64,000 nucleotides of DNA. Source: Epithemia pelagica (taxonomy: Eukaryota > Bacillariophyta > Bacillariophyceae > Surirellales > Surirellaceae). This document shows positions 11,135 through 23,063 of the stretch, one piece after another (within the stretch, counting starts at the first letter, position 1; the number at the start of each line of letters is the position of its first letter). The notes under the pieces are model-generated. The model was not told where the DNA came from and ran no database searches. It was given only the letters and a program-made list of their open reading frames with translations. Where the stretch lies: positions 2,728,001 to 2,792,000 of the forward strand of contig OX337236.1 of NCBI GenBank assembly GCA_946965045.2. Direction: 5' to 3'. The position numbers and the translations under genes were made by a program.

Positions 11135-12349
11135 TCATAAAAACAGACAAGGGGGGAAGCTACCAAAAAAGACACGACCAACAACACACACAGCGCGTGG
11201 CGCCATACGACATATGGTGGTTGGCCCCCCAAATGGTGCACAGTCCCGTCCGCTGGGTTTGAGGATGCTCCTATGGAAGGAACGTTGTCGTACACTTGAT
11301 TGCACACGAGGAGTGCCCTCGTAGGTCGTGACAAGGGTCACTCAAAAGGCCTTCCTTCCGAAATGCACCGATTGTGACGACATTACCGATGGGAATGTAC
11401 TCACAATGGATACGACTCCGAATACCATCAAGAATTTGTGAATAAAGTCGGTTGAATCCGTCCGGTTCGAACATATATTTAATACAGTAACCGTTTACGT
11501 TTCTAAATCTCGTGATACTTCGCCTAGGGTACATACATAGGGTACATACATCGATTGTTATTGGTACCGCCAAACGGTGTGTATTCACTATGTGGGTGCA
11601 TCACTTTATGGAGCAACCAGCAGAAAACGCTTTCTGCCACGGGTCAATCTACCGTGGACTTTTGTGAGCCCATGACCCTTGTCGAACTCCATGGTCGTTA
11701 GGGTGGAGCTCTTACGGTAATTTCTTGTTGACCCGCATTTCAATTCTTCCCTCAGCGACCCACCAAAAAATACGAACATGTGGACTCTCGATTCGAATAG
11801 CCATCGAGTCCTGTTTGGTGAACGAGTCGGAAGGAGAATTCGTTGTCATACAGTATTATAGAGAAATTTGTCCAATAGATTCACAATTGCCTCGGCGAAC
11901 ATGGTTAATTAGACATGCACCAAAACCGTTGAACATGCGTTAACTTTAAATGTGCGATTCGATTCAAGATCCAATGGCTTGGTATTGGAAAAACAGTTAC
12001 ATAGGCGAATTGAAAGATTTGGAACGCCAGCCGAGGGAATGCATCCACAAAATCCCATGGATGGCACTCCGGGTAGGAAGAATTAATTAGACACGTGCGG
12101 ATAGGCTTTGGCGGCGGTGATGCTCTGTTGCAATTGTGGCTTGGGATAGTTGGAAGACTTGGGACGACTCATCATCTTCACCCTTTTCAAACACTCTACC
12201 TACCGTCAGAGAAGAGGTTGCGCGTCGACCCTTCTATCTCTACCCTTTGCATCATTTCACATCGTCTTGTGTTGTGCGACAAAAGGACCAACCGCTTGGC
12301 CTCGAAAAGGAAGTGCCTTATTGAATTGTGACCTGTTAGCAATCCGGAA
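11135..12349. other. Intergenic region, 1.2 kb
   Basis: Lies between the two tandem paralogues. It holds a 13-bp direct repeat (AGGGTACATACAT, 11526-11538 and 11539-11551). No gene was recognised. Confidence 0.5.
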
Positions 12350-14346
12350 ATGGATCCTTCCATGAGCAGCAATTCTTCCTTTTCCTGCTCTTCCTCCATG
12401 TCGTTGACGGAGGAAGCTTGTATGCAAACATCTCGCTTGTCTCCAACCAACTTCACTGCAATGCAAAGAAAAGCATTGCCATGTCGTCGAAACCATGGTG
12501 GCAAGCTCCTGGTTTGGAAGAGAAAAACGCCCGAATCTGTCATTCTGGCGTTGTTGCTCGTATTGCTAGTGCTTCCACTGCATCAACGTCCGAGCTCTTC
12601 TTCTTCCTTGTTTGCCATGGCTGCCAACAACAACGATGATTTCTACAACGAGAACATTGATGATTACTTCAACTACAACAATCAGAACAACAACAACCAG
12701 AACAACAACCAGAATAACAACAACAATCAGAACAACAACTACAACTACAATGGAGGAAACAACAACAACAACAACCAGAATGACGGAAACGAGAACAACG
12801 AGATCGATGACGATGGCTACAAAAATGAAATGATGCAATATGGACAACAAGACGACGACATTTTCCACGATACTCTGGATTTCAACTCTGTCAGTTTCAT
12901 GCCTGTATCCTGCATCAACTAGTAAGTCATGAGCATGCGCTTTGGACTGTGAAGAATGAGAACTGTTGTGTATTGCAGACGTTGCATCGTAAAGACGTAC
13001 CTCATAATGTCCTGGTTCTTTGTTTTGCATCATTTGTTTGTCCCTGGTAACAGCAACGGAGGACACATGATCCAGTTTCAACTGTTTGATTCATCAAGGA
13101 GTTATCAATGCCATTTTGGTGAAATTGCCACGTTTGTAGTGTCGATTGCTCATTACATGCGCGCATACTTCAACTATGAAGCATTGAAGAACGGAAAAGA
13201 CTTTGCGCTTCCCGAGGATGCTGCGTTTTTGGCCTGTCATGAAGTTCAACTAGGCGACGACTATGATGGCATCAACCTTTATGCCAAGATTGGATGTATG
13301 GAACGAGCCACATTCTCGTCGACAAGGTTGCAGCTCCACTTTTACACGGATGCGCAATGTATGGATTTGTACGATGATGATAGATCCTCCCGAGAGCATG
13401 CTACTCAGGGCTATATGGTGGGCGATGATGGTGACCTTATTTCCTCTGCGGTATCATTTCGAGTGCCTTTCTATTCGTGTGCGACCTGTTATCCCAGGAG
13501 CATATCTGGAACCTTTAACAAGCGCAACAACAACTGGTACGATGATAAGTATATTAGCGTCTACGGTGAGAAGCAAAACTGGGAGGGCAACGGACAAGAA
13601 GAGAATGACGACGCCAATCAAGGTGACGATGCTTACATGGTGTCGAACGACGACATTAACTATGACGATGCCCGATTCAATGACGATAAAGTCGATGTGA
13701 ATTATGACAACTACAATGGTAACCGGGCATTGTTGTCCGAGCAGGAAGTCATGGTACGTAATAGACAAACAACAAGGACAAGGCGGAGCACACCTTTGTG
13801 GATCGTCTCTCATTTCTACGTGTTTCATTTGAACAGGACTACGAAACTGAGTTCTGGGACGAAGTTGAGGAACAGAGAAGATTGTATGAGAATAACTACG
13901 ATATTGGAGACTGGAACATTTGCCAAAGAATCTACCAATATGGCATTTGGTGTGATGCAGACTGTCGCGCCCTTGACTTTACAGATCAATGGTCGTCATC
14001 GGATATTTTCCTTCTCTCCATCATGTGTGCGTTTTTGGCTGGAATGATGCTTTTGATTGTTGGTAAACGTATGAAGGGAGAGAAGAAGGCGCGCATGTAT
14101 GGAGACGACGATGCGCCGCTGCCTGGATTGCCTCCCTTGGTCATGGCAATTATCTTTTTGCTGACCTTGGGCATTGTGGTGATCATGGCCAAGCTGAAAT
14201 TTGTCAATGAAACCTTGATCTTTTCCGTTGTGGCTTGTATTTTGTTCTTTGTGTACATGTTGAAGTTGACCTTGTTTGAAACGCCAAGGCCCGTCTTGCT
14301 GGCAGCGCCACGACACAGTCCATTGAATGATCACTTGTTTGACTAA
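12350..14346 (+). CDS. Asn-rich multi-pass membrane protein, paralogue 2 (unknown function)
   Basis: Three exons, 12350-12921, 13054-13753 and 13837-14346, with introns GTAAGT...AACAG and GTACGT...AACAG; 593 aa in frame. The order matches paralogue 1: signal or anchor segment (VILALLLVLLVLPL), a long Asn-rich tract from AAC codons (about 12670-12790), a conserved domain from NGGHM through HYMRAYF, KIGCMERATF and SREHA, a second acidic/Asn-rich tract, then IYQYGIWCDADCRALD and three membrane helices ending DHLFD. Conservation is high in the structured parts and poor in the Asn-rich tracts, as expected for a functional pair. Function unknown. Confidence 0.78.
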
Positions 14347-15124
14347 AATCTCTACTGTCTATGAGGAGAGCAATAACCGAAAACAACAATCTGTGAAGCA
14401 AAGCGCTTTCATGTCCCTATTCATGGAGGAGGAGGAGGAACCATTGCGGACAAGAAGAAACCCAAGGGTCCCCACGTGTCGACTTGGTCTACGGTAGTCG
14501 GTAGTGTGTGTGATTTGCCGCACAAAGAATGGTGGTCTGTGTGGTGTGGTCTATCTCATTCTATATCATTAGTCGTTTTAGTAGTCCCTACATCTCTCTT
14601 GTCTTTCTCTTCCTGTCAAGTTGCCCGTGACTTAATGGCTGGCATTCTCTAGGATCTGTTCACAGCATTGTGTCTCTTCGTTTGTTAGGCCTTCCGGCTT
14701 GCGTTATGGCGTCAAGCCATTCCATGCAAGTGTCCCAGGAAATACTCTTCAATAAAAAGATAGCGCAGAGAAGAACGCGAGAATTTTTCGAGATTCCGAT
14801 GACGTGATAATATACGTCTTAGCGGTGGAATCATAGACATATTCACCCAGATGAAGCAATGACATATTCACATGCGACTCCAAAGAAACTCCAGCTAGGG
14901 ATTAGACGAGATGATTGATCGGTGGAATTCTTTCGTAGAAGCAAAAGATCTTTTGGGGAGGTTAAATCTCTGTGCTGCAACTGAGCAATCTTTCTCTTGG
15001 AGGAACCACCCACAACAAAGAGCCATACGAGAGCATAGAACGAGCTGTTCTTGTTTCTCGCTGCTGCAGAGAAGACAAAGATTGAGAAGAACCAGAAAAA
15101 GAACGACCTTTGACGAGGAATACG
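14347..15124. other. Intergenic region
   Basis: About 780 bp between paralogue 2 and the propeller-like gene. A GGA-repeat patch near 14426-14441 is the only feature seen. Confidence 0.5.
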
Positions 15125-17292
15125 ATGATTCCGTTGGTATCGAGTGATGCTCCTCGCATGGATGAACGATTGTCTCCTAGCCAGTCGCAACAAGGGAAAA
15201 TGAAGACGAAAAAGAGTTTGATTTCACCACGAACCACATCCTCCTTGTTGTCACTATGTTGGGTGGTGCTGGTTCTCTTGTTTGTCCATCGCTGCTGGAC
15301 CACGACATGGTTGTATTGGAAACTCCCTACTGTTTTGACTTCCTCTGCTAGTCTGACCAAAACCACCCCAAATACACCACAGGTACAACCACAGCAACAG
15401 TCTGATGCGAGGACGGCATCTTCAATTCCGTTTCAGTCGACCAAAGAACAACAACCAGACCGAAAGAGTGGACCGCCATGGCTGGAATCCCAGAATTCTC
15501 CTCGGCACCATTATTCTCGCACCAGGCTTTCGCATGGCATGCCTTTTTTCGTTTCGTCCTTCTCCAATCGTCATTCTCCGTATCATTCACAAGGGACGTA
15601 CGACTCGAGAGCTTTTGAAACTTTCCACATGAAACATTATACTGAGAATAATAACGACAGCGACGATAAGGATGATGATGACGACGACGATGATGGTTTT
15701 GATCCTTTCCCAGCTTGGTCTTCCATGGGTCAATCCATCATGCTTCGTGATTTGGATACCTGGGAAGGTTCGGCATGGCATGTAGCCATGGTACACGGGT
15801 TGGATGGGACGGGGGAAATTGTGGCCAATGGATATCCCGTCTATGACATACAATCCAATCAATACAGGGGATACAAACTCTTTACCTACACCTATGTCGG
15901 GGCCAAACGGCAATGGATTCGTCTCGATGACCCTCGAAGAAAGGGAGAAGCCACCGTCCTTTCCTCGGGCGAGGATGACCCTACAAGTCCCAGTATTTTC
16001 TTCCCTCCCATAGAAAAAGCGGGCGAGTATTCATTGGACTTTGACATGGACATGGTTGCGTCCCCTGGTCCTTGCGCGGTGGCCATTAGTCATTTGGCCT
16101 CCATACCGTCAGCCGACCATAACCAAAATGAAGAGTACGATGGAGAAATTCGCGTCTGGACCTTGTCCGGTATGATACAAGGAATGGGTGGTCGAGTGGA
16201 ATTCAAGTGGTTGCCTCTCCCCGTTATTTCCAAATCCAATCTTCCAACCACTACTACTGCTACGACTTCTGCTCCATCCATGAAGGAGTCATTACCCTTG
16301 TCCAAGTATTCCATGTTTGGTCGATCCGTATCCATTTCCGCTGGACCCGTTGTGGCCGTAGGGATCCCCAGTGTGTCTGCCGCGGTGCCTGGACAAGTCC
16401 ATGTCTACGAATGGGCACGATCCCACCCGCATCAACCGTCTTTTGGGAAGGAATGGAAACTGTTGGGACGTCCCATTGTGAATAATCATCATCATTGGTC
16501 CTTCGGATGGAAAGTTCAATTGAGTAAACCAACACCAACACCTGATGGCAACCCCCTGACAGTGGCCATTTTGGGATCGTATTACTCCATTCAGGACAAT
16601 CCCAACAATGTCACATATCCAGACTGTTTGATTCATGTCTATCGATACAAGGAAGAAATTCAAGATTGGGTTCAGTTGGGACAAGATATTACCAATGACA
16701 AGGAAGAAACGGATGAGTACGACCTCCTTGAATGCCGTGACATGGTCATGTCTTCCGATGGGAGTACTATTGTCGCTGGTGTTTACGAATACAATGCGGG
16801 ATGGCAAGCTAAACCGTATGGTCATGTGCGGGTTTGGACCTGGGACGAATCTTTGTGGCAATGGAAGCGAAAGGGAAGAGGAGATGTGGAATCCTTGATT
16901 CGCGTGGGTATTCACAACCAGAACAATCAGACTCGCAAAAAGGCCTGGAAACGCAATACCAGCTTTGTTGTCGGAAGGGTCGCCAGTTTATCCCACGACG
17001 GCAATCGCTTGGTGGTCCTTTCGGGAGAATCTTCCTTGGACAAGCATCGGCTTGGATCATACAAGATGTTTTGACCACCTTGGACTACCATGATGCAGAA
17101 CCCGATTTGGACGACAAGAACAGTAGCAGTGGTGGTGGTACCTGGAAGGTTGCCACTCATGAAGTACCCTTGCATGGCGAACCCTTATCCATGGCCATGT
17201 TGGATGCAGGTACGCACTTGGCCTTGGGCTTTCCCGATGCTATGGCGGGTCATGGTCGACTCGATACGTGGGAGTATTGGGAGGGTCCGTAG
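15125..17292 (+). pseudogene. Membrane-anchored beta-propeller-like protein with a late frameshift
   Basis: The ATG at 15125 opens a frame that ends at 17074; the homologous continuation is in another frame to a stop at 17292. The break lies near 17025-17045. No good GT-AG intron of suitable length bridges it, so it is a real frameshift or a sequence error, and the gene may be intact in the organism. The N-terminus has a single membrane anchor (about residues 40-60), then a Ser/Thr/Pro/Asp-rich stem. The rest has repeated strands such as VAVGIP, GQVHVYEW, LIHVYRY, GHVRVWTW and LSHDGNRLVV, like FG-GAP/WD-type cell-surface propellers. Each blade ends in HVY or RVW plus an aromatic residue. Probably a type II surface or secretory protein; the binding partner is unknown. 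Confidence 0.55.
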
Positions 17293-17799
17293 CTGTTCCA
17301 CCAAGTACATACTCCTCTCTAGCTAGAGAGGTAGATGGATGGATGGATCAAGCAAGAAGGATGATCCTTTTGTTGATCCATCACAGAGTCTCCTCTTCCG
17401 TTTTTCTAGGCTTTCATTCTGTGGACTCGGTCATCATTTTGTGCGACCATAATGTAGACCAAATGAGCGTAGACTTTTGGTCTTGATCCTGTTATTGTCC
17501 GGTCCCGCTGAAACCTACGACTTTTGAGTCACGAAAGTAAAATCCCGCTGTAACCTTACCTGTTACCTGTACCAGCTGCGACAAATAATGTATCCGTTGA
17601 GGTGTAGATTTTTGTCCATACGCAGAGCGGGGCGATCCCCAACAATTATATCTCTCACAATTTTGGCAGGTGGTGGCCCACGAATTCAAAATGACACATC
17701 TGTGAAAATTTCGTTTCGTTGTTGGAGGCCGAGTCCTTGTCACCTCGTCACTATATCTGTTGTGGTTGACGATCTGACTTGCAGCACCTTGCTACTAGT
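17293..17799. other. Upstream region of GT61, with an older homologue at 42130-42411
   Basis: From about 17470 this matches 42130-42411, but with many substitutions and indels. It is clearly more diverged than the coding sequence downstream. It probably holds the GT61 promoter. It starts with a small palindrome (CTCTCTAGCTAGAGAG, near 17315-17330). Confidence 0.55.
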
Positions 17800-19743
17800 A
17801 TGTTAGTGTCGAGAACGACCAACAATAACAACAACCAAGACAACCACACCATGAGATTATTCCCAAATTCTTCCGAGAAGACTATTACCATGCACCGCCG
17901 AGCAGATTCATTTCGCCAAAGAAAACAACAAAATCGACCGGTCGGTCGTGTTGTGATGGTGATTGGTTTTGTCTTTTGCATGGGAAACACTTTTTGGTGG
18001 TCTCAACAAAGCATTCGAGAAATCTGGAACCGGGACGACGAAACGATTCGAGCCGAGACCACTACAAGTTTTGTGTTGCAAACTATTTCGTCTAGAATAC
18101 CGCGACTCGAAGGCTCACGCAATGAACACAATCGCTCAATGCAGGAGCGTCCCAAGAACCGTTCAACATCCCTCATTGACTTGAACGACACACCCGAAAC
18201 ACCTCGAACCATTGTTTGGTGGTGTTTCTTGGACCGAGAGACGACCTACCAGTTTTTTCATTTCCCTCATGCATTTCAAGCATTGAGTCAGTGTTGGAGC
18301 TTTTTCCAATTCAAACAAGAGAAACTCCAGAAAGCACAAAATGATGAGTATCGAGAAAACAAAAAGAACGACACCTTGTTGTCGTCCTGGACAGCCCCTC
18401 CAAATATCAACTATCAGTGTCATATCAACATGGACAACCTAAGGGCTTTGAAATCTGTGAGCAAGGATTGGCGAGCCGCCGTGATCTTAGAGTTGATGAA
18501 CTGCACCTACTCCTACAAGCAGTACAATGTTTCTTCATCCCAAACAGGTGAACTATTTCTGTCCCGCCATCAAAACGACAACAGCACCTACGCATCTGAC
18601 CGTTCCACGACAACTGTGCGTGATGAGCATGAGCTTCCTCGGAACAATGCCACTCATACACATTACTTGTTCCGACCCCACCCTGATGATTCCACCGGTT
18701 ATCGATTCTTTTGGTATCCTCATTACGCACACGAATTGCAAAAACGTCTTGCTCCTGCTACTCCCTCTAAAACCAACCAACGCAATGCATCTCGTATTGT
18801 GGTCGTGAGGAATACGATGACCAGTAAGCACGATAGTGAGATCCCAAACGACAGTGCCTTGCAAGACACTGCCAGGACACTCCATCATAATGCATCTCGT
18901 ATTGTGAGGAATGCTACGACCAGCAAGCACGATAGTGAGATCCCAAACGACAATGCCTTGCATGACACTGACCGCACACTCTGCATTGGATTGGTCAATC
19001 GGTTGTCGACGCGTCGCATTGGGAACATGGACGAACTAGAACAAGCCATTCGCAAGGCTTATCCACAGGCTGTCGTAGAACAAGTCTCCATGAATGACAT
19101 GAAACCCCTCGAACAATTTACCTGGTGGTCCCGACAATCCGTTGTCATTCTTCCACACGGGGCATCATCGACCAATCTCCTCTTTTTGAAACAAGGCGCC
19201 GCCGTTGTCGAAGTCTTTCCCCCTCATTATTACTGGTGGGGCTTTTGGAAGTTGGCCCAATCGATCCAGGTACGATACTATGGCTATTTTCCAATTTTGA
19301 CAGACCAATCGCTTGCATCCAATAAGAGCGGTACCACCACCACCACCACAACCATAACCACCACAAAGAGCCATGCGAATCATACATTTTGTGGTGAGCA
19401 TGACCATGACATGGACCAGCGTGCCACAGATTTGCTTCAGGACTACAAACAAAATTGTCGCACGCTAGAGCTTCGCTCCAAGCATCGCAAAATTGCCGTC
19501 CAGGAACCATCCATTCCCCATTTGCTGGTTTTGCTTCAACGAGCCATATTAGACGGAGAGAGACTTGGACGACTGCAACAACAAAGATCGAACGAACCAG
19601 GGGACAAACGGGATTCAATAGGGTCCTCATACATTCCACAAATTTCTTACATTGAGTCCACATGTGATTTGGTCAATCATGGCAATGCCAAGAAAACCTT
19701 TGTCTATCACTTGGATAATGACGTGCCCCCATCGCGGTTCTAG
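17800..19743 (+). CDS. GT61-family glycosyltransferase (DUF563), unit 1, full length
   Basis: 647 aa from the ATG at 17800. A membrane anchor lies at about residues 48-63, after a basic N-terminus, as in type II Golgi enzymes. The catalytic half carries the GT61 signature: LVNRLSTRRIGN, then VVILPHGASSTNLLFL (H453) followed by GAAVVEVFPPHYYWW. GT61 enzymes include plant xylosyl/arabinosyl transferases and the animal EGF-domain O-GlcNAc transferase. A tandem repeat of about 33 residues (ASRIV...NDxALxDTxRTL) sits just before the domain; the unit 2 copy has one repeat less. A Thr-rich tract (ACC repeats near 19333-19362) lies within the C-terminal part. Seven or more NxS/NxT sites are consistent with a lumenal location. 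Confidence 0.83.
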   Translation: MLVSRTTNNNNNQDNHTMRLFPNSSEKTITMHRRADSFRQRKQQNRPVGRVVMVIGFVFCMGNTFWWSQQSIREIWNRDDETIRAETTTSFVLQTISSRIPRLEGSRNEHNRSMQERPKNRSTSLIDLNDTPETPRTIVWWCFLDRETTYQFFHFPHAFQALSQCWSFFQFKQEKLQKAQNDEYRENKKNDTLLSSWTAPPNINYQCHINMDNLRALKSVSKDWRAAVILELMNCTYSYKQYNVSSSQTGELFLSRHQNDNSTYASDRSTTTVRDEHELPRNNATHTHYLFRPHPDDSTGYRFFWYPHYAHELQKRLAPATPSKTNQRNASRIVVVRNTMTSKHDSEIPNDSALQDTARTLHHNASRIVRNATTSKHDSEIPNDNALHDTDRTLCIGLVNRLSTRRIGNMDELEQAIRKAYPQAVVEQVSMNDMKPLEQFTWWSRQSVVILPHGASSTNLLFLKQGAAVVEVFPPHYYWWGFWKLAQSIQVRYYGYFPILTDQSLASNKSGTTTTTTTITTTKSHANHTFCGEHDHDMDQRATDLLQDYKQNCRTLELRSKHRKIAVQEPSIPHLLVLLQRAILDGERLGRLQQQRSNEPGDKRDSIGSSYIPQISYIESTCDLVNHGNAKKTFVYHLDNDVPPSRF

Positions 19744-20688
19744 AGCGAGTTCTTACTACAAAGACAGTTGTGTTTGGATCCAAGTGATGCGATCTCCATC
19801 CAATAAGGGATGCAACGGTAGGACAAGATGCAAAAGGGCAAGGTCGCTTGATCAGGTCCAATGATCTTTGCAGCAAAACCATGCCTTGCCGTAAAAGTCC
19901 ATAAAAGTGCGCACCATCTCGTTTCAAGTGATACATCCGCTGGTCTTTTCAAACCACGCACGAACGGGGATGAGACTTCAAACTCTTTCTCCCTGATGAG
20001 TTCCATTATTCCGGCGTTGGACCGAACCGGATGGTGGTTACCAAACCGGAACCATCCCCTGGCTCAACACTACGGTTCTCTTTGTAGTTCTACCACACTA
20101 GTGGACATTCTTGGAAAGCGGGTTCTTCTTCTCGCTACTTTTGTTCTTCTTGACTAAGTACTAGGAGTAGAAAAGGTGTGTAAGCCCTAACCAAGATGAT
20201 GCTCTGGTAGCTGGACCCAGTTGGGAGTCACTTCCAACTCTTGGAGAGAATGGACAAGTGGCAGGACAAGCGTGTCCACAAGGGGCTCAAAGGGATGGAC
20301 AGGATGCACCGTGAAGTTTGCCTTTGTACTAGGTGGCAACATCGGACAGAAGGAATCGAGGTGGTAAAGAAAATGCATGAAAAGCCTCCTACTCTAGAAT
20401 ACCAAGATCTCCAAATGCTGATAGCTGACCATGGCGAACGCGTGCACGTCATGGCATCAGAAGGAAATTCATGTGCAGTCGTATTCGACAGAGCAAGCCA
20501 CTCCTGTATAGTGAGTTGGAGCTGTTCATTTCTAATACGATTAACAACGTAACTTAGGAGTGGCGTGATCTTCATCAGAGCATAAAATCTCGTGACATAA
20601 ACATGACAATTCCATGATATTGCTTACTCTGTTTTTGATGTGACATGCATGGTCCTCACTCGTTTACAGTTTGATTGGCGCAGGATGT
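19744..20688. other. Convergent intergenic region, duplicated at 43322-44265
   Basis: Lies between the 3' ends of GT61 and kelch. It is almost identical to the matching region of unit 2. No gene was recognised. Confidence 0.6.
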
Positions 20689-21804
20689 TCAATTGACATC
20701 TCGGATACCCATTCCTTCCAAACAATGATACCATTCGTTTCGAGGCTGCTCACAGAGTCGACGAAAGCACCATGTATTCTTGTCAATTAGTGGTAATGTC
20801 GCACAGGTAGGATTGCCCCATCCACCAATCACGGCAACTTGATTGGCAACAGCCACCAAACTGCAGTCCTTGCGGTGATTATCCAATGGTGGGAGATTCC
20901 ACACGCGGTTGCGGCTCGTATCCAATACTTCCACAGTTGCATTGTAATGTCCTCCCGCCACTACCAGACAGGATCCCACGGCAACCACTGCACATGATCC
21001 TCGTGCATTGGAAAGCACCAAATCAGAATGAACGGTCCAAGTGGACGAGAAGGAAATGAGTGTAGACAAAGTGTCGTCTTTTCTCTCCTCTTCACAGTCC
21101 AAATATTCCACCGAATCAAGTTCGTCGTCAACATCGTCATGGTCACCGTTTCGGCCTCCAATGACAAAGATGCGGTGACCAATGATCGCACTTGCAAAAT
21201 ATGTTCGAGGAACGTTCATGGATGGTCCCGCGGTGACAGAATGATTGCTGGTATCAATAATATCGACCGACATCAAGTCTTCCACTCCGTCACAGCCACC
21301 CATCACAACAATATATCGGTTGTGGACCGCAACAGCACAACATCCAAATCGTGGCGTTGATAATCGACATGTCAATGTCGTCCAATGGCTCTCATGTGAA
21401 CTCAAATCATTACAGTCAATCCGTTCCATACAATCCAAAGTTGAATTTGAAAGATCATTGTACCCTCCCATAACGTAAATGCCTCCGTTGCACACAGCAG
21501 TGGCATGCCCATAACGTTTCTGGTTCATGGGTGGCCCTTCTCGCCACTGCTTGTCTGGGTCTGCCAGATTCAAAACAAGAACGGAATCGAGCTCGCCTTG
21601 GCCTGATTGATATCCTCCCAACACAACAACCGTTTGTCTCTTGTTGATGTTGTTGTTGTCCTTGTCCGTGTTGGGATGATCCAGTACGACCGTAGCATGT
21701 TCGTCACGCCCTCCACACTGGAGAGGAGGCCAGTTATGATTCCATGTCTTATCCAAAAGGACAAGGCCCGACTGCCATGCTTGTTCTTGAAGTGTCATTG
21801 CCAT
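20689..21804 (-). CDS. Kelch-repeat beta-propeller protein (copy 2, unit 1)
   Basis: 371 aa from the ATG at 21804 (M-A-M-T-L-Q-E-Q, the start shared with the other copies). An in-frame ATG at 21897 would add a short mildly hydrophobic leader and cannot be excluded. Blades read VVVLGGYQ, IYVMGGY, YIVVMGGCD, IFVIGGRN, LVVAGGH and VAVIGGW. It differs from the unit 2 copy (44266-45381) by only about five residues, so the duplication is recent. The divergent neighbour is the CCCH-finger gene, disrupted here. Confidence 0.85.
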   Translation of the reverse strand: MAMTLQEQAWQSGLVLLDKTWNHNWPPLQCGGRDEHATVVLDHPNTDKDNNNINKRQTVVVLGGYQSGQGELDSVLVLNLADPDKQWREGPPMNQKRYGHATAVCNGGIYVMGGYNDLSNSTLDCMERIDCNDLSSHESHWTTLTCRLSTPRFGCCAVAVHNRYIVVMGGCDGVEDLMSVDIIDTSNHSVTAGPSMNVPRTYFASAIIGHRIFVIGGRNGDHDDVDDELDSVEYLDCEEERKDDTLSTLISFSSTWTVHSDLVLSNARGSCAVVAVGSCLVVAGGHYNATVEVLDTSRNRVWNLPPLDNHRKDCSLVAVANQVAVIGGWGNPTCATLPLIDKNTWCFRRLCEQPRNEWYHCLEGMGIRDVN

Positions 21805-22181
21805 GGTTCCAAACGTTGACTGCAGATTTTTATGGACGAGAATCGAGACTGTTGCTGCTGATGGAAGCACGACTGACTTTGCAAGTGTGTGTCTCATCAC
21901 ATGGTGTGGGTTTTGTCTGTACTGGGTGGAGTGACGTGGCCGATGCTGGCCAGACTCCCGCGACCGACAACAGAGGTGCGACTGCTCCGCCTCCTCGACG
22001 CGAGGCGAGCATCCGATTTGGATCCCACAATCGGAAGTTTTAGGATGACCCTGATGCAGAGTCGTTGGAGCGTGAGAAGAGCTCACTCTTCTTGGGTTCA
22101 GCATCTTTGCAACGACTACGAGACGAGTTCAAGATCGCAACGACTTTAGTTAGCTTATATCTGCCTTAGTTCATCTTCATC
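21805..22181. other. Divergent promoter between kelch and CCCH-finger gene (unit 1)
   Basis: About 380 bp, nearly identical to 45382-45760 in unit 2 apart from small differences such as a 2-bp indel near 22015. It probably carries both promoters. No further element was recognised. Confidence 0.5.
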
Positions 22182-22275
22182 ATGACTTTTACCGGTTCCC
22201 CTCCTTTCCTTGAGGATCGTTTTGGTAAGACGACGACGTCGACGAAAGGATCTGATCCCCCTGCTCCTTCTTCGT

Positions 22276-22280
22276 CTACT
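22276..22280. repeat. Target-site duplication, left (CTACT)
   Basis: CTACT immediately precedes the LTR and is repeated at 30665-30669. The empty site in unit 2 (near 45856-45860) has a single CTACT. Confidence 0.9.
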
Positions 22281-23063
22281 TGTTACAATTCTTTCTGAAT
22301 CGTAGGGACATTGATGCTCGGTAGAGCAGACAATCAGGTAGGTCACCAACCGATACAAGCTTCTCAGGGTCAGAGAAGCAAGCAAGTCGAAGTCTATCAG
22401 AAGGATAGTCGGGACACAAAAGAGGATGTGATAAATGGTGATATTGTTAGATTGTGTGTTGATTACTACGATAGGTCTACGTGAAATGTTCGGTCCTGCC
22501 AAGGGTCATGTGTCATAGGTTCTTGGCGGCAACAGGTTTGGAATAGTTGGAGTTGATTCATGTGATGTATATGACATGTATATGTGGGCGGATAACATAT
22601 ACAGGGTCAACAGCTCTTGCTTTGGGTTGGCATAGTTGTTTTCATGGCGCGCAGCTTGTTGACAATTTGGAGATTGTGGGAATGGAAATATGGTCTCGCG
22701 TGATCGTGTGTCGTGCTTGGGATACTTAGACCGTTGGATCGGATAGATGCCGATAGCGCTCGGATGTCGCTTGGGCGCGCTCGATGATTTCGGGCGCGTA
22801 CGCTTAGGGCGTTAGTATAATGTCCGAGCAACGGCCAAATTTATGTCCGTTGTAATACCGCACGACCCAGTTTAGTCTTGAGAGTGAGTTCGTCAATCTA
22901 TTCTCACTTTTCATGATTTGCGAAGAAATATAGGTCGATATAGCGCGAAGCTAGGAAACATAGCTCGAAGCTAGAGGGCATGATGCGATAGCACGAGGCT
23001 ATGTGACATGGGGAATCGATGAGATGTAGAATCTAACCACCATAGACGGTGAGAATTCTAACA
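22281..23063 (-). repeat. 3' LTR of the copia element
   Basis: 783 bp, same sequence as the LTR at 29882-30664. In element orientation it begins TGTTAG, which supplies the gag-pol stop codon. Confidence 0.92.

Noticed and set aside
22547-22831. Small frames inside the LTRs
   Set aside because: Present identically in both LTRs only because the LTRs are identical; no coding signature.
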